A stretch of 64,000 nt of DNA from Oxobacter pfennigii (GCF_001317355.1 NZ_LKET01000016.1:1-64000); one strand, 5' to 3'; numbered from the stretch's first letter, positions 8,605 to 18,232 are shown. The notes: a model not told the origin generated them from the sequence alone. Program-made: numbers and translations.

Positions 8605-9015
8605 ATGAAGCCAAAGGTGGCTTTTATATGTGTGCACAATTCCTGCCGTTCTCAGATGTCAGAGGCTTTGGGAAAACTATTTGCATCTGATGTTTTCCAA
8701 TGCTATTCAGCAGGTACGGAGAAAAAAACAGAGTTAAATCCGGATGCGGTTAAGGTAATCAAGGAAATGTACGGCGTTGATATGAACCAAACGCAATATC
8801 CAAAGCTCATTGAAGATTTACCCAAAGTTGATATAGCTATAAAGATGGGATGCAATGTGGTATGTCCTATTGTGTATGCAAAACATATAGAAGATTGGGG
8901 ACTGGACGACCCAACAGGAAAAGGTGAGGATGAGTTCAGAAAAACCGCAAAGCTTATAGAAGAAAAGGTTAAGGATTTAGCCGAAAGTATAAAAAATAAC
9001 GTTATTGAATTATAA
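8605..9015 (+). CDS. arsC: Arsenate reductase, LMW-phosphatase type
   Basis: 136 residues. Reduces arsenate to arsenite using a cysteine relay recycled by thioredoxin. The phosphatase-like loop CVHNSCRSQM holds nucleophile Cys9. The second cysteine pair is in GCNVVCP (Cys83, Cys87), and DWGLDDPTGKG is the conserved acidic loop. ATG 8605 is chosen because GGGAGGG ends 7 nt upstream; the ATG at 8590 lies before that site. It sits between arsR and acr3, whose ribosome site overlaps its 3' end. Confidence 0.92.
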   Translation: MKPKVAFICVHNSCRSQMSEALGKLFASDVFQCYSAGTEKKTELNPDAVKVIKEMYGVDMNQTQYPKLIEDLPKVDIAIKMGCNVVCPIVYAKHIEDWGLDDPTGKGEDEFRKTAKLIEEKVKDLAESIKNNVIEL

Positions 9016-9028
9016 GGAGGAAGTTTTT

Positions 9029-10084
9029 ATGACAGCAGAAAGCAAGGCTAAGGCAAGCGGGATAGGTTTTTTTGAAAGATACCTGACATTATGGGTGGCT
9101 CTATGTATAGTTGCCGGCATTGCAGTAGGACAGTTTTTACCTGTTATACCTCAGGTTTTAAATAAATTTGAATATTACAATGTATCCATACCCGTAGCCA
9201 TACTCATATGGCTTATGATATACCCCATGATGCTTAAAATAGATTTTACCAGCATAGTAAACGCAACTAAAAAGCCTAAAGGTCTTGTAGTAACCTGCGT
9301 GACGAATTGGCTCATCAAGCCTTTTACAATGTATCTTATAGCAGCATTTTTCTTAAAAATCGTATTCAGGCCATTTATAGAAGCTGACCTTGCCACGGAA
9401 TATCTTGCCGGCGTAGTGCTTCTAGGGGCGGCCCCCTGTACTGCAATGGTTTTTGTGTGGAGCCATTTAACCAAGGGAGACCCGGCATATACTTTGGTAC
9501 AGGTAGCAGTTAATGATTTGATTATACTCTTTGCCTTTACACCAATAGTAGCATTTCTTTTAGGCGTAAGTGATGTGTCTGTGCCTTATGGAACTCTCAT
9601 ATTATCAACGGTTTTATTTGTTGTTATTCCGCTTGCGGCAGGTTATATTACCAGAAGCAATGTTATAAAGAATAAAGGAATTGAGTATTTCAACAATGTA
9701 TTTTTAAAGAAATTTGATAATATCACCATAATGGGACTTCTTCTGACATTGGTTATAATATTTTCGTTCCAGGGCGAGATCATCTTAAATAATCCCCTGC
9801 ATATATTTTTAATTGCAGTTCCCCTGACGATACAAACTTTTCTTATATTTAGCATTGCATATGGGTGGGCAAAATTATGGAAACTTAACCACGGCATAGC
9901 GGCTCCGGCAGGCATGATCGGAGCCAGCAATTTCTTTGAACTGGCTGTAGCCGTTGCCATTGCAAGCTTTGGTTTACAATCAGGAGCAGCCTTGGCCACG
10001 GTTGTAGGAGTGTTAACTGAAGTACCGATTATGCTGACTTTGGTTAAGATAGCAAATAATACAAGGCATTGGTTTAATAATTAA
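9029..10084 (+). CDS. acr3: Arsenite efflux carrier Acr3
   Basis: 351 residues, ten predicted membrane segments. Exports arsenite using the proton-motive force. The conserved fourth-helix cysteine is present in GAAPCTAMVFVWSHLTKGD, and the NDLI motif that follows is typical of Acr3. The ATG at 9029 lies 8 nt after AAGGAGG (9014-9020), which itself overlaps the arsC stop region, so translation is coupled. Part of the arsR operon. Confidence 0.92.
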   Translation: MTAESKAKASGIGFFERYLTLWVALCIVAGIAVGQFLPVIPQVLNKFEYYNVSIPVAILIWLMIYPMMLKIDFTSIVNATKKPKGLVVTCVTNWLIKPFTMYLIAAFFLKIVFRPFIEADLATEYLAGVVLLGAAPCTAMVFVWSHLTKGDPAYTLVQVAVNDLIILFAFTPIVAFLLGVSDVSVPYGTLILSTVLFVVIPLAAGYITRSNVIKNKGIEYFNNVFLKKFDNITIMGLLLTLVIIFSFQGEIILNNPLHIFLIAVPLTIQTFLIFSIAYGWAKLWKLNHGIAAPAGMIGASNFFELAVAVAIASFGLQSGAALATVVGVLTEVPIMLTLVKIANNTRHWFNN

Positions 10085-10119
10085 AGGGCAGCATCCTGAA
10101 GCTTTCTGGGGGGATTTTA

Positions 10120-11136
10120 GTGGATATATTAGTTCAAATATTCCAGGCACTAAACAATCAGCTGCTGAAAATGACATGGCTTTACGAGCTGGTACGGTTG
10201 GCTGTGGAAAATTTGATAGGGTTATCAATCAATGAGAGACTGGGTGGAAGTATACATTTTTTTATATATGATACCATAAAGATTTTTATATTATTATCGG
10301 CGCTTATATTTATTATTTCATATATACAAAGTTACTTTCCCCCTGAGAGAACAAAAAATATCCTGGGCGGGATAAAAGGCATAAAGGGAAATGTATTAGG
10401 GGCACTGTTAGGAACTATTACTCCATTTTGCAGTTGCTCAAGCATGCCCATTTTTGTAGGATTTACATCGGCAGGGCTTCCCCTGGGAGTAACATTTTCT
10501 TTTTTAATATCGTCTCCTCTGGTGGATTTAGCTTCCTTATTAATATTAATGTCCTTTTTTGGAGCCAAAATAGCAATTGCTTATGTTATTGTGGGCTTAA
10601 TACTTGCGGTAACAGGCGGTACACTTATAGATAAAATGGGACTTGAAAAATATGTGGAAGGTTATGTCCGGGAGATAGAGAATACGGAAGGTGAAATTCT
10701 AAAAATGTCCCGCAGTGAAAGGATATTATATTCAAAAGAGCAGGTAGTAGAAATAATCAGCAGAGTGTGGATTTATATATTAATTGGCGTGGGCATTGGT
10801 TCTTTAATACACAATTGGATTCCTCAATATATAGTAGAAAAAGCCATTGGTGATAATAACCCCTTTGCAGTTGTATTGGCGACTCTTATAGGAGTGCCTA
10901 TGTATGGTGATATTTTCGGCACCATACCAATAGCTGAGGCGTTGTTTGATAAATCAGTACCTGTCGGCACTGTCTTATCCTTTATGATGGCGGTAACGGC
11001 CCTTTCGCTTCCTTCCTTAATAATGCTTGGTAAGATTGTGAAGCCAAAACTTTTGATAATTTTCGCGGCTATAGTGACAATGGGGATAATCATAATAGGC
11101 TACTTATTTAATACTTTTTCATATATTTTTATTTAA
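10120..11136 (+). CDS. arsP: ArsP-type permease (COG0701)
   Basis: 338 residues with eight or more membrane segments. ArsP exports trivalent organoarsenicals such as methylarsenite. The signature TPFCSCSSMP near residue 105, with its Cys-Ser-Cys, is intact, as is the second repeat with GVPMYGDIFGTIPIAEAL. The GTG start at 10120 follows GGGGGGA. Downstream of acr3 in the same operon; together with ArsM, which makes methylarsenite, this makes biochemical sense. Confidence 0.85.
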   Translation: MDILVQIFQALNNQLLKMTWLYELVRLAVENLIGLSINERLGGSIHFFIYDTIKIFILLSALIFIISYIQSYFPPERTKNILGGIKGIKGNVLGALLGTITPFCSCSSMPIFVGFTSAGLPLGVTFSFLISSPLVDLASLLILMSFFGAKIAIAYVIVGLILAVTGGTLIDKMGLEKYVEGYVREIENTEGEILKMSRSERILYSKEQVVEIISRVWIYILIGVGIGSLIHNWIPQYIVEKAIGDNNPFAVVLATLIGVPMYGDIFGTIPIAEALFDKSVPVGTVLSFMMAVTALSLPSLIMLGKIVKPKLLIIFAAIVTMGIIIIGYLFNTFSYIFI

Positions 11137-11157
11137 ATTAAAAAGGAGATGGAATGT

Positions 11158-11385
11158 ATGATAATAAAGGTCTTAGGTTCAGGATGTGCAAATTGCAGGA
11201 GATTGGAGGAAAACACAAGAAAGGCCGTAAATGAAATGGGCATAGATGCGGCTATAGAAAAGGTAGAGGATGTCAAGAAGATATTGTCTTACGGGGTAAT
11301 GAAAACCCCGGCTCTTGTTATAGATGAGAAAGTAAAGATTATGGGCAGGGTACCCTCATCAGAAGAAATAAAAAAATATTTATAA
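11158..11385 (+). CDS. Small thioredoxin-like (redox-active disulfide) protein
   Basis: 75 residues with thioredoxin fold features: IKVLGSGCANC (Cys10-x-x-Cys13) and cis-proline KTPALVID. This short family is commonly found beside COG0701 permeases and arsenic genes. ATG 11158 is chosen; the ATG at 11149 directly abuts the AAAGGAG ribosome site. It probably handles thiol chemistry for ArsC, ArsP or arsenic-bound proteins, but that is inference. Confidence 0.8.
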   Translation: MIIKVLGSGCANCRRLEENTRKAVNEMGIDAAIEKVEDVKKILSYGVMKTPALVIDEKVKIMGRVPSSEEIKKYL

Positions 11386-11427
11386 AACGGCTATTAATTA
11401 TTTAAATACCCCCAATAAAAATACTAA

Positions 11428-11658
11428 TATGGCTCCTTTGCAGCAGATCCTTTATATGCAGCCTTTCCTGTAGCCCTGGTATTAATGAAAAAAGGGAGCA
11501 GATTTTCAAATGTAATTATTTTTATGGGCGCCTGATCAGCTGCTAAAATTCCCATGCTTTTGTTTGAAATTTCAGCATTGGGATTTAAATTTACGATTAT
11601 AAGGTTAATAGTAAATATTATCGGAATAATTATAATAGGTTATATGATTAAGCAATAA
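11428..11658 (+). pseudogene. 3' fragment of a second small permease, with in-frame TGA
   Basis: The frame reads YGSFAADPLYAAFPVALVLM..., a TGA at 11533-11535, then SAAKIPMLLFEISALGFKF...GYMIKQ and a TAA. This matches the C-terminal part of the half-size COG0701 permeases often found next to ArsP and the small thioredoxin. The TGA sits where I expect Trp from memory of relatives. The 5' part is missing, so it is a dead fragment. Confidence 0.7.
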
Positions 11659-11711
11659 TTGGCAAAGGCGTCAGAGAAGAGATATATAGTAAGCAAGCAG
11701 TATGGGACAAT

Positions 11712-11752
11712 AAAAAAATGCATATCAGCGTACATAAGTACAGCTGATATGC
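11712..11752 (-). terminator. Terminator of the FMN-binding lipoprotein gene
   Basis: A perfect 10-bp stem GCATATCAGC / GCTGATATGC (11720-11729, 11743-11752) is followed on the minus strand by a T run (A run at 11712-11718 on the plus strand). It lies 26 nt past the stop codon of the minus-strand gene. Confidence 0.85.
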
Positions 11753-11778
11753 TTTCTTATTTTTAAGTATCAGATTAA

Positions 11779-12186
11779 TTATTTAGCACTTTCAAGGGCT
11801 TTAGCTGCTGCTTCCTTGAATCCGTTTGATGATTCTGTTGCACCTGCAACAACTTCAACTTTTGATGGGTCCTGTGTGCTAACTAGGCTTGCAGCAAGTT
11901 TTTCATAAGTAGCCTTAGGATCTGCATCCTTTACTAGCTTCTGATAGTTTGCTTTGTACTCTGCATCTTCACTCTTTTTCTTGTTGTCAGAGCTTACTTC
12001 GTCATATGTTGCAGCTGTTATTTTTCCGCCAGCAACTGTAACCTGAACAGTCTTTTTATAGCCATGTGAATCAGCTTCGGAAGCATAATCATAAGTACCA
12101 TCTTTCAAAGCTTTTGAACCGCCGCATCCAATAAGCAGGGCTGATGCTAATACAACTGTCAAACCCATTGTTAATATTTTTTTCAT
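11779..12186 (-). CDS. FMN-binding-domain lipoprotein
   Basis: 135 residues. A lipoprotein signal ends at LLIGCGG. The mature part looks like a single FMN_bind domain: DGTYDYASEADSHGYKKTVQVTVAGGKITAATYDEVS, and at the C-terminus VVAGATESSNGFKEAA, where G-A-T carries the residue to which flavin is covalently attached by an ApbE-type transferase in this family. Similar proteins serve in extracellular electron transfer (PplA-like). No flavin transferase gene is nearby. It is monocistronic. Confidence 0.8.
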   Translation of the reverse strand: MKKILTMGLTVVLASALLIGCGGSKALKDGTYDYASEADSHGYKKTVQVTVAGGKITAATYDEVSSDNKKKSEDAEYKANYQKLVKDADPKATYEKLAASLVSTQDPSKVEVVAGATESSNGFKEAAAKALESAK

Positions 12187-12403
12187 TTAAATCCACCTCC
12201 TATAATGCTTGTCTTTATTATATTATATTATTCGGTATATTTCCACTTTTTTTTGAGATATAATTAACAAAATAATATAGTTTTTATTTTTTAAAGGTTT
12301 AAATAAGGTCAAATTCTTGTGTTTATTGGGTTTTATTTAATATATTAAAAATAAAATTCAATTATATGGTATTAAACAATTAACAACTGAATTCGTGAAA
12401 GTA
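12187..12403. other. AT-rich divergent intergenic region
   Basis: Between the minus-strand lipoprotein gene and the tat genes. Very AT-rich. Apart from the lipoprotein ribosome site (GGAGG on the minus strand just upstream of its ATG) and the tat promoter listed next, nothing could be recognised. Confidence 0.4.
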
Positions 12404-12431
12404 TTGACATGAAATTGTGATAGTATATACT
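12404..12431 (+). promoter_or_regulatory. Sigma-A-type promoter upstream of tatA
   Basis: TTGACA at 12404-12409 and TATACT at 12426-12431, spacing 16 nt. Transcription would begin about 12438, about 100 nt before tatA. Confidence 0.7.
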
Positions 12432-12539
12432 TATAGTAAAGGCTGACATAATTGATGATGTAAAATTTTTAATGTACTATTTAATTTTTTATATCAAATC
12501 AGCTGATCAGAACAGGAATAAATAAGAGGGGGTTTTTTT

Positions 12540-12752
12540 ATGTTTGGTAGACTTGGTGCAGGAGAATTAATACTGATACTTGCTATTGCCCTTGTAATAT
12601 TTGGACCTTCAAAATTGCCACAAATTGGCCAATCCTTAGGAAAGGCTATCAATGAATTCAAGAGCCATGCAAACAAGATATCAAATGACACAGATGTTGA
12701 TTCCAATAAAGAAGGTGCACCTGTTAAAGACAGCGGTTCCAGTAATAACTAG
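12540..12752 (+). CDS. tatA: Twin-arginine translocase subunit TatA
   Basis: 70 residues: one membrane helix (GAGELILILAIALVIFG), the FGPSKLP hinge, then the amphipathic helix IGQSLGKAINEFKSHANK and a polar tail. TatA oligomerises to form the pore for folded Tat substrates. ATG 12540 follows a G-rich AGAGGGGG site. With tatC four nucleotides downstream it forms a minimal TatA-TatC system; no tatB is seen, as usual for Firmicutes. Confidence 0.93.
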   Translation: MFGRLGAGELILILAIALVIFGPSKLPQIGQSLGKAINEFKSHANKISNDTDVDSNKEGAPVKDSGSSNN

Positions 12753-12764
12753 GGGTTGAAAAGA

Positions 12765-13508
12765 GTGGATGATAAAAAGCTCACACTGGTTGGACATTTG
12801 CAAGAACTTAGAAAAAGGCTTGTGGTAGTTGCAATAGCTATAATTGCAGCCAGCTCTTTAAGTTACTACTATATTGAAATATTTGTAGATGAACTATTAA
12901 AATTGGGAAGCCAGCTGGAGTTTATATATCTTTCTCCCCCTGAGCTTTTTATGGCATATATAAAATTGGCCATTATAATAGGCATTACTGTTTCCATGCC
13001 CATTGTTTTCATGGAGGTGTGGCTGTTTATAAAGCCGGGGCTTACGGGAAAGGAGAAAAGGTATGTATTTTTATCTATTCTAGGGGGATTTGTATTCTTT
13101 GCCCTAGGTGTAGCTTTTGCATACAAGACAGTGCTCCCGATGACTATTGCATTTTTCGCGAACATTACTGTTGAGTCCATAAAGCCTATGATTTCCTTCG
13201 AAAATTATATAGGCTTTATTGGGTCTATACTGTTATCTTTTGGGTTAGTGTTCGAAATGCCCATATTATCCATAGCCTTAACCAAGTTCGGAATAATAAA
13301 TGATAAAATGCTTAAGAAGAACAGAAAAATGGTTATACTTATCATATTTATAGCGGCGGCCATTATAACTCCAACGGTAGACATTATTACACAGCTCTTG
13401 CTGGCAGGGCCTATGCTTTTATTATTTGAAGTAAGTGTTATGCTGTCTTATATTATTGGAAAAGAAGGCAAGCAGGATAAAAAAGATTTAGCAAGAGCCA
13501 GCCAATAA
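12765..13508 (+). CDS. tatC: Twin-arginine translocase subunit TatC
   Basis: About 247 residues, six membrane segments. TatC recognises the twin-arginine signal. Family marks: the N-terminal LVGHLQELRKRL, LSPPELFMAYIKLA, and FALGVAFAYKTVLP. GTG 12765 is chosen because AGGGG (12751-12755) is 9 nt upstream; a TTG at 12756 (three residues longer) is possible but abuts that site. No Tat substrate is encoded nearby that I can identify. Confidence 0.9.
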   Translation: MDDKKLTLVGHLQELRKRLVVVAIAIIAASSLSYYYIEIFVDELLKLGSQLEFIYLSPPELFMAYIKLAIIIGITVSMPIVFMEVWLFIKPGLTGKEKRYVFLSILGGFVFFALGVAFAYKTVLPMTIAFFANITVESIKPMISFENYIGFIGSILLSFGLVFEMPILSIALTKFGIINDKMLKKNRKMVILIIFIAAAIITPTVDIITQLLLAGPMLLLFEVSVMLSYIIGKEGKQDKKDLARASQ

Positions 13509-13546
13509 GAAGCACTGTATTTGATGCTGAATATTATTAAAGAATG

Positions 13547-13578
13547 GATGCTTGAAATATTTAAGCATCTATTTTTTT
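13547..13578 (+). terminator. Terminator after tatC
   Basis: GATGCTT / AAGCATC stem with a 9-nt loop, followed by a T7 run at 13572-13578. Confidence 0.85.
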
Positions 13579-13694
13579 ATCCGGCTTGAATGTATAGGCA
13601 ATAATATTATAAAATATCACTATACTTCATAACATATACTGGATGATACGGAAAGCTATTGTTAATTCTAAAACCTGTGGAGGAATTATAATTT

Positions 13695-15044
13695 ATGACC
13701 GGAAGAATAGAGTTAAATTATTCAAAAACCAAGGATTTTCTTGACCAACATGATTTAGACGACATCTCTCAAGGAGTATATGAAGCACATGATATGCTGC
13801 ATCAAGGATTGGGAGCAGGAAGCTTTTATACCGGCTGGATGGATCTCCCCAACGATTACAATAGAGAAGAATTTGAGAGAATTAAACAAGCTGCAAAAGC
13901 TATAAGGGAAAATTCCGAAGTATTTATTGTAATAGGTATCGGCGGTTCTTATTTGGGAGCAAGAGCAGTTATCGAAATGCTTAATCATCCTTTTAATAAC
14001 AACCTGGAAGGGGAAAATAAGAAAAGCCCCTATATATTTTTTGCAGGAAATAATATAAGCGGTTCATATATAAAAGGTTTGATGGATATCATCAAGGATA
14101 AGGATGTTTCCATAAATGTTATATCAAAATCCGGAACTACCACAGAGCCTGCCATTGCATTCAGGATATTCAGACAATTTTTAGAAGATAAATATGGTCA
14201 GGAAGCTAAAAAAAGAATATATGTAACTACAGATAAGAAAAAAGGTGCTCTAAAAGCCCTTGCAGATTCCGCAGGCTATGAGGCCTTTATTATCCCCGAT
14301 GAGGTAGGGGGCAGGTACTCGGTGTTGACTGCCGTAGGACTATTACCTATAGCCGTAAGCGGTGCTGACATAGACAGCCTGATGGAAGGTGCAAAGGCAG
14401 CATATAAACACTGCAGTATAAAGGACATTAAAGAAAATTACTGCTACCAGTACGCAGCCATAAGGAATATATTATATGAAAAAGGTAAAACTACTGAGAT
14501 ATTGGTAAATTATGAGCCATCCCTTCACTATTTTTCGGAATGGTGGAAACAGCTTTACGGTGAAAGTGAAGGAAAGGATAATAAAGGTATATTCCCGGCT
14601 TCCGTGGAATTTACAACAGACCTTCACTCCATGGGTCAATATATACAGGAAGGCATGCGAAATATTTTTGAAACGGTGATAAATATAGAAAAACCGGTGG
14701 TTGAAATGAATATTCCTCATGATGAATACGATACCGATGGCCTGAATTTTATATCGGGTAAGACCATGGACTATGTGAATAAAATGGCCTTTCACGGCAC
14801 CACCCTTGCCCATGTTGACGGAGGTGTCCCAAATCTTGTAATAAGCGTCCCGGAAATATCCGAGTATTATGCAGGATATCTTATATATTTCTTTGAGAAG
14901 GCCTGCGGAATAAGCGGTTATTTATTGAAGGTAAATCCTTTTGACCAACCGGGAGTTGAAGAATATAAAAAAAATATGTTTGCACTTTTAGGAAAACCGG
15001 GATACGAAAAAGAAAAAGAAGAATTGGAAAAGCGATTGAAATAA
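13695..15044 (+). CDS. pgi: Glucose-6-phosphate isomerase
   Basis: 449 residues, the length of Bacillus-type enzymes. Interconverts glucose-6-phosphate and fructose-6-phosphate. Visible marks: [18 protein letters not shown], the phosphate-binding [14 protein letters not shown], the family signature [16 protein letters not shown], and the C-terminal [24 protein letters not shown] 13695 follows GGAGG. It is monocistronic; a copy of the palindromic repeat follows it. Confidence 0.97.
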   Translation: MTGRIELNYSKTKDFLDQHDLDDISQGVYEAHDMLHQGLGAGSFYTGWMDLPNDYNREEFERIKQAAKAIRENSEVFIVIGIGGSYLGARAVIEMLNHPFNNNLEGENKKSPYIFFAGNNISGSYIKGLMDIIKDKDVSINVISKSGTTTEPAIAFRIFRQFLEDKYGQEAKKRIYVTTDKKKGALKALADSAGYEAFIIPDEVGGRYSVLTAVGLLPIAVSGADIDSLMEGAKAAYKHCSIKDIKENYCYQYAAIRNILYEKGKTTEILVNYEPSLHYFSEWWKQLYGESEGKDNKGIFPASVEFTTDLHSMGQYIQEGMRNIFETVINIEKPVVEMNIPHDEYDTDGLNFISGKTMDYVNKMAFHGTTLAHVDGGVPNLVISVPEISEYYAGYLIYFFEKACGISGYLLKVNPFDQPGVEEYKKNMFALLGKPGYEKEKEELEKRLK

Positions 15045-15058
15045 ATGGGATACTACTT

Positions 15059-15113
15059 GGGGGTTGTTGCATTTGAAAAACGCAAATGAGCATTGTTTCA
15101 AATGCAACGCCCT
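15059..15113. repeat. Short hairpin copy (A) of the 203-bp repeat family
   Basis: The arm TTGTTGCATTTGAAA pairs with TTTCAAATGCAACGCCC around AACGCAAATGAGCATTG. Both ends match the terminal inverted repeats of the full copy at 21537-21739, with the interior deleted. It sits between pgi and the aminotransferase gene. Confidence 0.75.
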
Positions 15114-15136
15114 AACAAGAATTAGGAGGTGAAATC

Positions 15137-16279
15137 ATGTTATCTAATTTACTGATGACGCCGGGCCCTACCTATGTAAATGAAGAGGTAAGAAGGGCGC
15201 TATCAAGGGCAGTTGTAAATCCTGATTTGGATGACGATTTCTATGAGTTTTACTATAAATTAACAAAACAGGTGGCAAAGCTTCTTAAAACCAGAAATGA
15301 TGCTTTAATTTTGTGCGGAGAAGGAATCTTAGGTTTGGAGGCAGCTTGTGCTTCTATAATAGAACCCGGAGACAGGGTGCTTTGTATTGATAATGGGATA
15401 TTCGGAAGAGGATTCGGAGACTTTGTGAAAATGTACGGAGGAGAGGCCATCTATTTTACAGGTGATTACAGAAAGCCCATTGACACATATGAGCTGGAGG
15501 AGTTCTTAAAAAAAGACAGCAATTTTAAAATGGCAACCATTGTGCACTGCGAAACACCTTCCGGACTTTTAAATCCTGTTAAAGAAATATGTCCATTACT
15601 TCATAAATATAATATACTTACAGTTGTGGACGCTGTTTCATCCATAGCCGGTGAAGATTTAAGAGTGGATGACTGGAATATAGACATAGCCTTAGGAGGC
15701 TCTCAAAAATGTTTATCAGCACCTCCGGGACTGACCATTGTAAGCATAAGCGAAAAGGCATGGGATGTGATGTTGAACAGAAAGACACCCATAACAGGAT
15801 TTTATTGCAATCTTTCACTGTGGAAAAGGTGGTATCAGGAAAAATGGTTTCCTTATACCCAGCCGGTATCCGACCTTTTTGCATTGGAATGCGCAGTAGA
15901 CAATGCAGTTAATGATGATAAAAAATTCAAAAGACATTCCCAAATAGGAAATGCAGTAAGAGAAGCACTGGAAAAGGGGGGTTTTGAACTATACCCTCTG
16001 GATGGATATTCGAATACAGTAACTTCCTTTTTAACTCCGGAAGGTCTTGATGAGAAAAAATACAGGGAGCATTTAGCCGACAACTATGAAGTTATGATTG
16101 CAGGAGCTTTTGATGTCCTTGACGGAAAAGTACTGAGGATAGGCCACATGGGTGAAAATTGCTATGCTGACAAGGTATATAAGGCATTAAAAGCTATGGA
16201 TTCAGCTTTCAGGGATTTTGGAATAACACCAAAAGAAAGCCTTCATAAAACTTTTGATCAAATAATGAATGATAGATAA
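15137..16279 (+). CDS. Class V PLP aminotransferase (alanine-glyoxylate type)
   Basis: 380 residues. N-terminal MTPGPTYVNEEVRRAL, the glycine turn CGEGILGLEAA, VVDAVSSIAGE (Asp contacting the PLP nitrogen) and GGSQKCLSAPPG, where Lys191 forms the Schiff base. This is the pattern of alanine-glyoxylate/serine-pyruvate aminotransferases and of 2-aminoethylphosphonate or (S)-ureidoglycine relatives. The exact donor and acceptor cannot be told. ATG 15137 follows TAGGAGGTG. A terminator follows closely, so it is likely monocistronic. Confidence 0.85.
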   Translation: MLSNLLMTPGPTYVNEEVRRALSRAVVNPDLDDDFYEFYYKLTKQVAKLLKTRNDALILCGEGILGLEAACASIIEPGDRVLCIDNGIFGRGFGDFVKMYGGEAIYFTGDYRKPIDTYELEEFLKKDSNFKMATIVHCETPSGLLNPVKEICPLLHKYNILTVVDAVSSIAGEDLRVDDWNIDIALGGSQKCLSAPPGLTIVSISEKAWDVMLNRKTPITGFYCNLSLWKRWYQEKWFPYTQPVSDLFALECAVDNAVNDDKKFKRHSQIGNAVREALEKGGFELYPLDGYSNTVTSFLTPEGLDEKKYREHLADNYEVMIAGAFDVLDGKVLRIGHMGENCYADKVYKALKAMDSAFRDFGITPKESLHKTFDQIMNDR

Positions 16280-16280
16280 A

Positions 16281-16308
16281 AATTCTGCTTTAGGCAGAAT
16301 TTTTTTTC
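16281..16308 (+). terminator. Terminator after the aminotransferase gene
   Basis: AATTCTGC / GCAGAATT stem with a 4-nt loop and a T8 tail. Confidence 0.9.
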
Positions 16309-16398
16309 TTGCTGGCGTGCACTTGGTATATAATTACATTAGAGGTTAATTGGATGTAAAGAAAGATAATAAATTAAATATGGCGGAGGTGATAACGG

Positions 16399-16902
16399 GT
16401 GGGGAAAATGACCTTTGAAGAAAAGATGAGGCTGGTTTTAAAATTGGCTGAAGAAGGTATGCTGTATGGTGAATTACCCATTGCTGCTATAATTTTTCAT
16501 GATGATGAGATTGTTTCTAAAGCTTATACAACTGAAAAGCAAGATGAAAGGTATTTAATACATGCTGAATTAAAAGCACTTCTTGCTATGGATGAACAAA
16601 AATACCCTATCAGTGCAAGACGGAAAATGCAATTGTTTACCAATTTAGAACCTTGTATGATGTGCCTGGGAGCTGCAATTCATTCTTTTGTGGGGGAAAT
16701 ATACTACTCTATTGAATCTCCTACTGATGGCGGAGTTGTATGGATGGAAAAGACCTGGGATGGAAATCATGCTGTTTCGTCATTTAAGCCGCCAAAAGTA
16801 TTTAGCGGTATCTTGGAAAAAGAAAGCAGAGAATTATTCGAAGAATATTTAAAAATTTGTCCTAATGGAAGTATGCATAATTGGGTAAAAACACTTATAT
16901 AA
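16399..16902 (+). CDS. CDA/TadA-fold nucleoside deaminase
   Basis: 167 residues with the zinc deaminase motifs HAELKAL (HAE) and EPCMMCLGA (PCxxC). The N-terminal MRLVLKLAEEGMLYGELPIAAIIF resembles TadA and guanine deaminases. It is not clearly the tRNA editing enzyme: the region after PCMMC (SFVGEIYYSIESPTDGG) departs from TadA. Substrate unknown. GTG 16399 is 8 nt after an excellent GGAGGTGAT. Confidence 0.75.
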   Translation: MGKMTFEEKMRLVLKLAEEGMLYGELPIAAIIFHDDEIVSKAYTTEKQDERYLIHAELKALLAMDEQKYPISARRKMQLFTNLEPCMMCLGAAIHSFVGEIYYSIESPTDGGVVWMEKTWDGNHAVSSFKPPKVFSGILEKESRELFEEYLKICPNGSMHNWVKTLI

Positions 16903-17173
16903 TTTTAAGTACCCAATAAATAAATATAAACACTTATAGTATAATTATGCAATTGTTACTGTGTTGTATATACCGGTTTGAATGACAAATATCCGCAGGC
17001 GGCTTTGAAAAAATATATAAATATTATAAAAATCTATTGAATACATATGCAATGTGGCTTATAATTATCAATATTAAATTAATAATTTATATAATGTTTT
17101 AAACTGCTCATTTTATATGGATTATAACAGTTTTTCAATAAAAAATTATCAGTAATTTTACGGAGGTATTTTT

Positions 17174-18214
17174 ATGATATCAGCAAGTATAGTAGGAGCA
17201 ACGGGATATGTTGGAGAGGAATTAGTAAGGATCCTGTCAACACATCCTGACACAAAGATTGTGGGTGCCACTACTCAGAATTATGTAGGCCAGGATATCG
17301 GAGATGTTTTTCCAAGCTTAAGAGGCAGAGTAAATTTGGTTTGCGAAGAGCTTAATATCCAGAATATCGTAAAAAAATCCGATATAATATTTTTATCTCT
17401 GCCTCATGGACATTCCGCGGCATTGACTAAAGAAGTATTAAGCTATAATAAGAAAATAATCGATATGGGCGCAGATTTTCGCTTTGACAGCAAGGAAGTA
17501 TATGAGAAATGGTATGGAGTTTCTCATGCACTTCCTGAAGTATTAAGCGATGTGGTTTATGGTTTGCCTGAAATCAACAGAGAAAAAATAAAAGATGCAA
17601 ATATAATTGGAAATCCGGGATGCTATCCCACGAGTATAATTTTGGGACTGGCTCCTGTTTTAGAAAACAATCTCGTAGAGACAGAATCCATAATTTCCGA
17701 TTCTAAATCCGCCATATCGGGAGCAGGAAGAGGCGCATCCGTTTCTAACCTTTTTACCGAGATAAGTGGAAGTGTCAAAGCATACAATATCTCCAAACAC
17801 AGGCACACTCCTGAAATAAACCAGGAGCTTTCGAAACTGGCTAAAAATGATGTTCATATAACCTTTACTCCCCATGTTGTTCCTATGAGCAGGGGAATAT
17901 TAAGCACCATATACTGCAGGCTTAAAAATATAACTACGGCGGAAGATGTCATAGGTCTGTATAAAGAATACTATAGAGGCAGCAGCTTTGTAAGGATAAT
18001 GAATAAAGGAGTATACCCCGAAACCAGATGGGTATACGGCTCCAATTTCTGTGATATCGGTTTTGAAATTGATGAATATAATAAGAGGCTTATAATCGTA
18101 TCGGCCATAGACAATGTGGTAAAGGGCGCTGCAGGCCAGGGAATACAGAATATGAACATAATGTTTGGTTTGCCGGAGACTACTGGATTGGAAGCACCGG
18201 GACTGTATATTTAA
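17174..18214 (+). CDS. argC: N-acetyl-gamma-glutamyl-phosphate reductase
   Basis: 346 residues. Third step of arginine synthesis, NADPH-dependent. N-terminal Rossmann motif GATGYVGEELVRIL; the catalytic cysteine is in GNPGCYPTSIIL; HRHTPEINQEL is the substrate-binding region. ATG 17174 follows CGGAGG. First gene of argC-argJ-argB-argD; spacing of 18, 13 and 13 nt suggests one transcript. The 271-nt upstream region has an AAACTG...CAGTTT dyad but no T-box. Confidence 0.96.
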   Translation: MISASIVGATGYVGEELVRILSTHPDTKIVGATTQNYVGQDIGDVFPSLRGRVNLVCEELNIQNIVKKSDIIFLSLPHGHSAALTKEVLSYNKKIIDMGADFRFDSKEVYEKWYGVSHALPEVLSDVVYGLPEINREKIKDANIIGNPGCYPTSIILGLAPVLENNLVETESIISDSKSAISGAGRGASVSNLFTEISGSVKAYNISKHRHTPEINQELSKLAKNDVHITFTPHVVPMSRGILSTIYCRLKNITTAEDVIGLYKEYYRGSSFVRIMNKGVYPETRWVYGSNFCDIGFEIDEYNKRLIIVSAIDNVVKGAAGQGIQNMNIMFGLPETTGLEAPGLYI

Positions 18215-18232
18215 GGGGGATAAATTGTTAAA

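Noticed and set aside
11533-11535. TGA as a selenocysteine codon
   Set aside because: The position is not a redox site, no SECIS-like hairpin was evident, and the gene lacks its 5' end; a nonsense mutation is simpler.
16903-17173. T-box or arginine-type leader before argC
   Set aside because: No T-box core (TGGNACCGCG) is present. The AAACTG...CAGTTT dyad alone is too weak to call.
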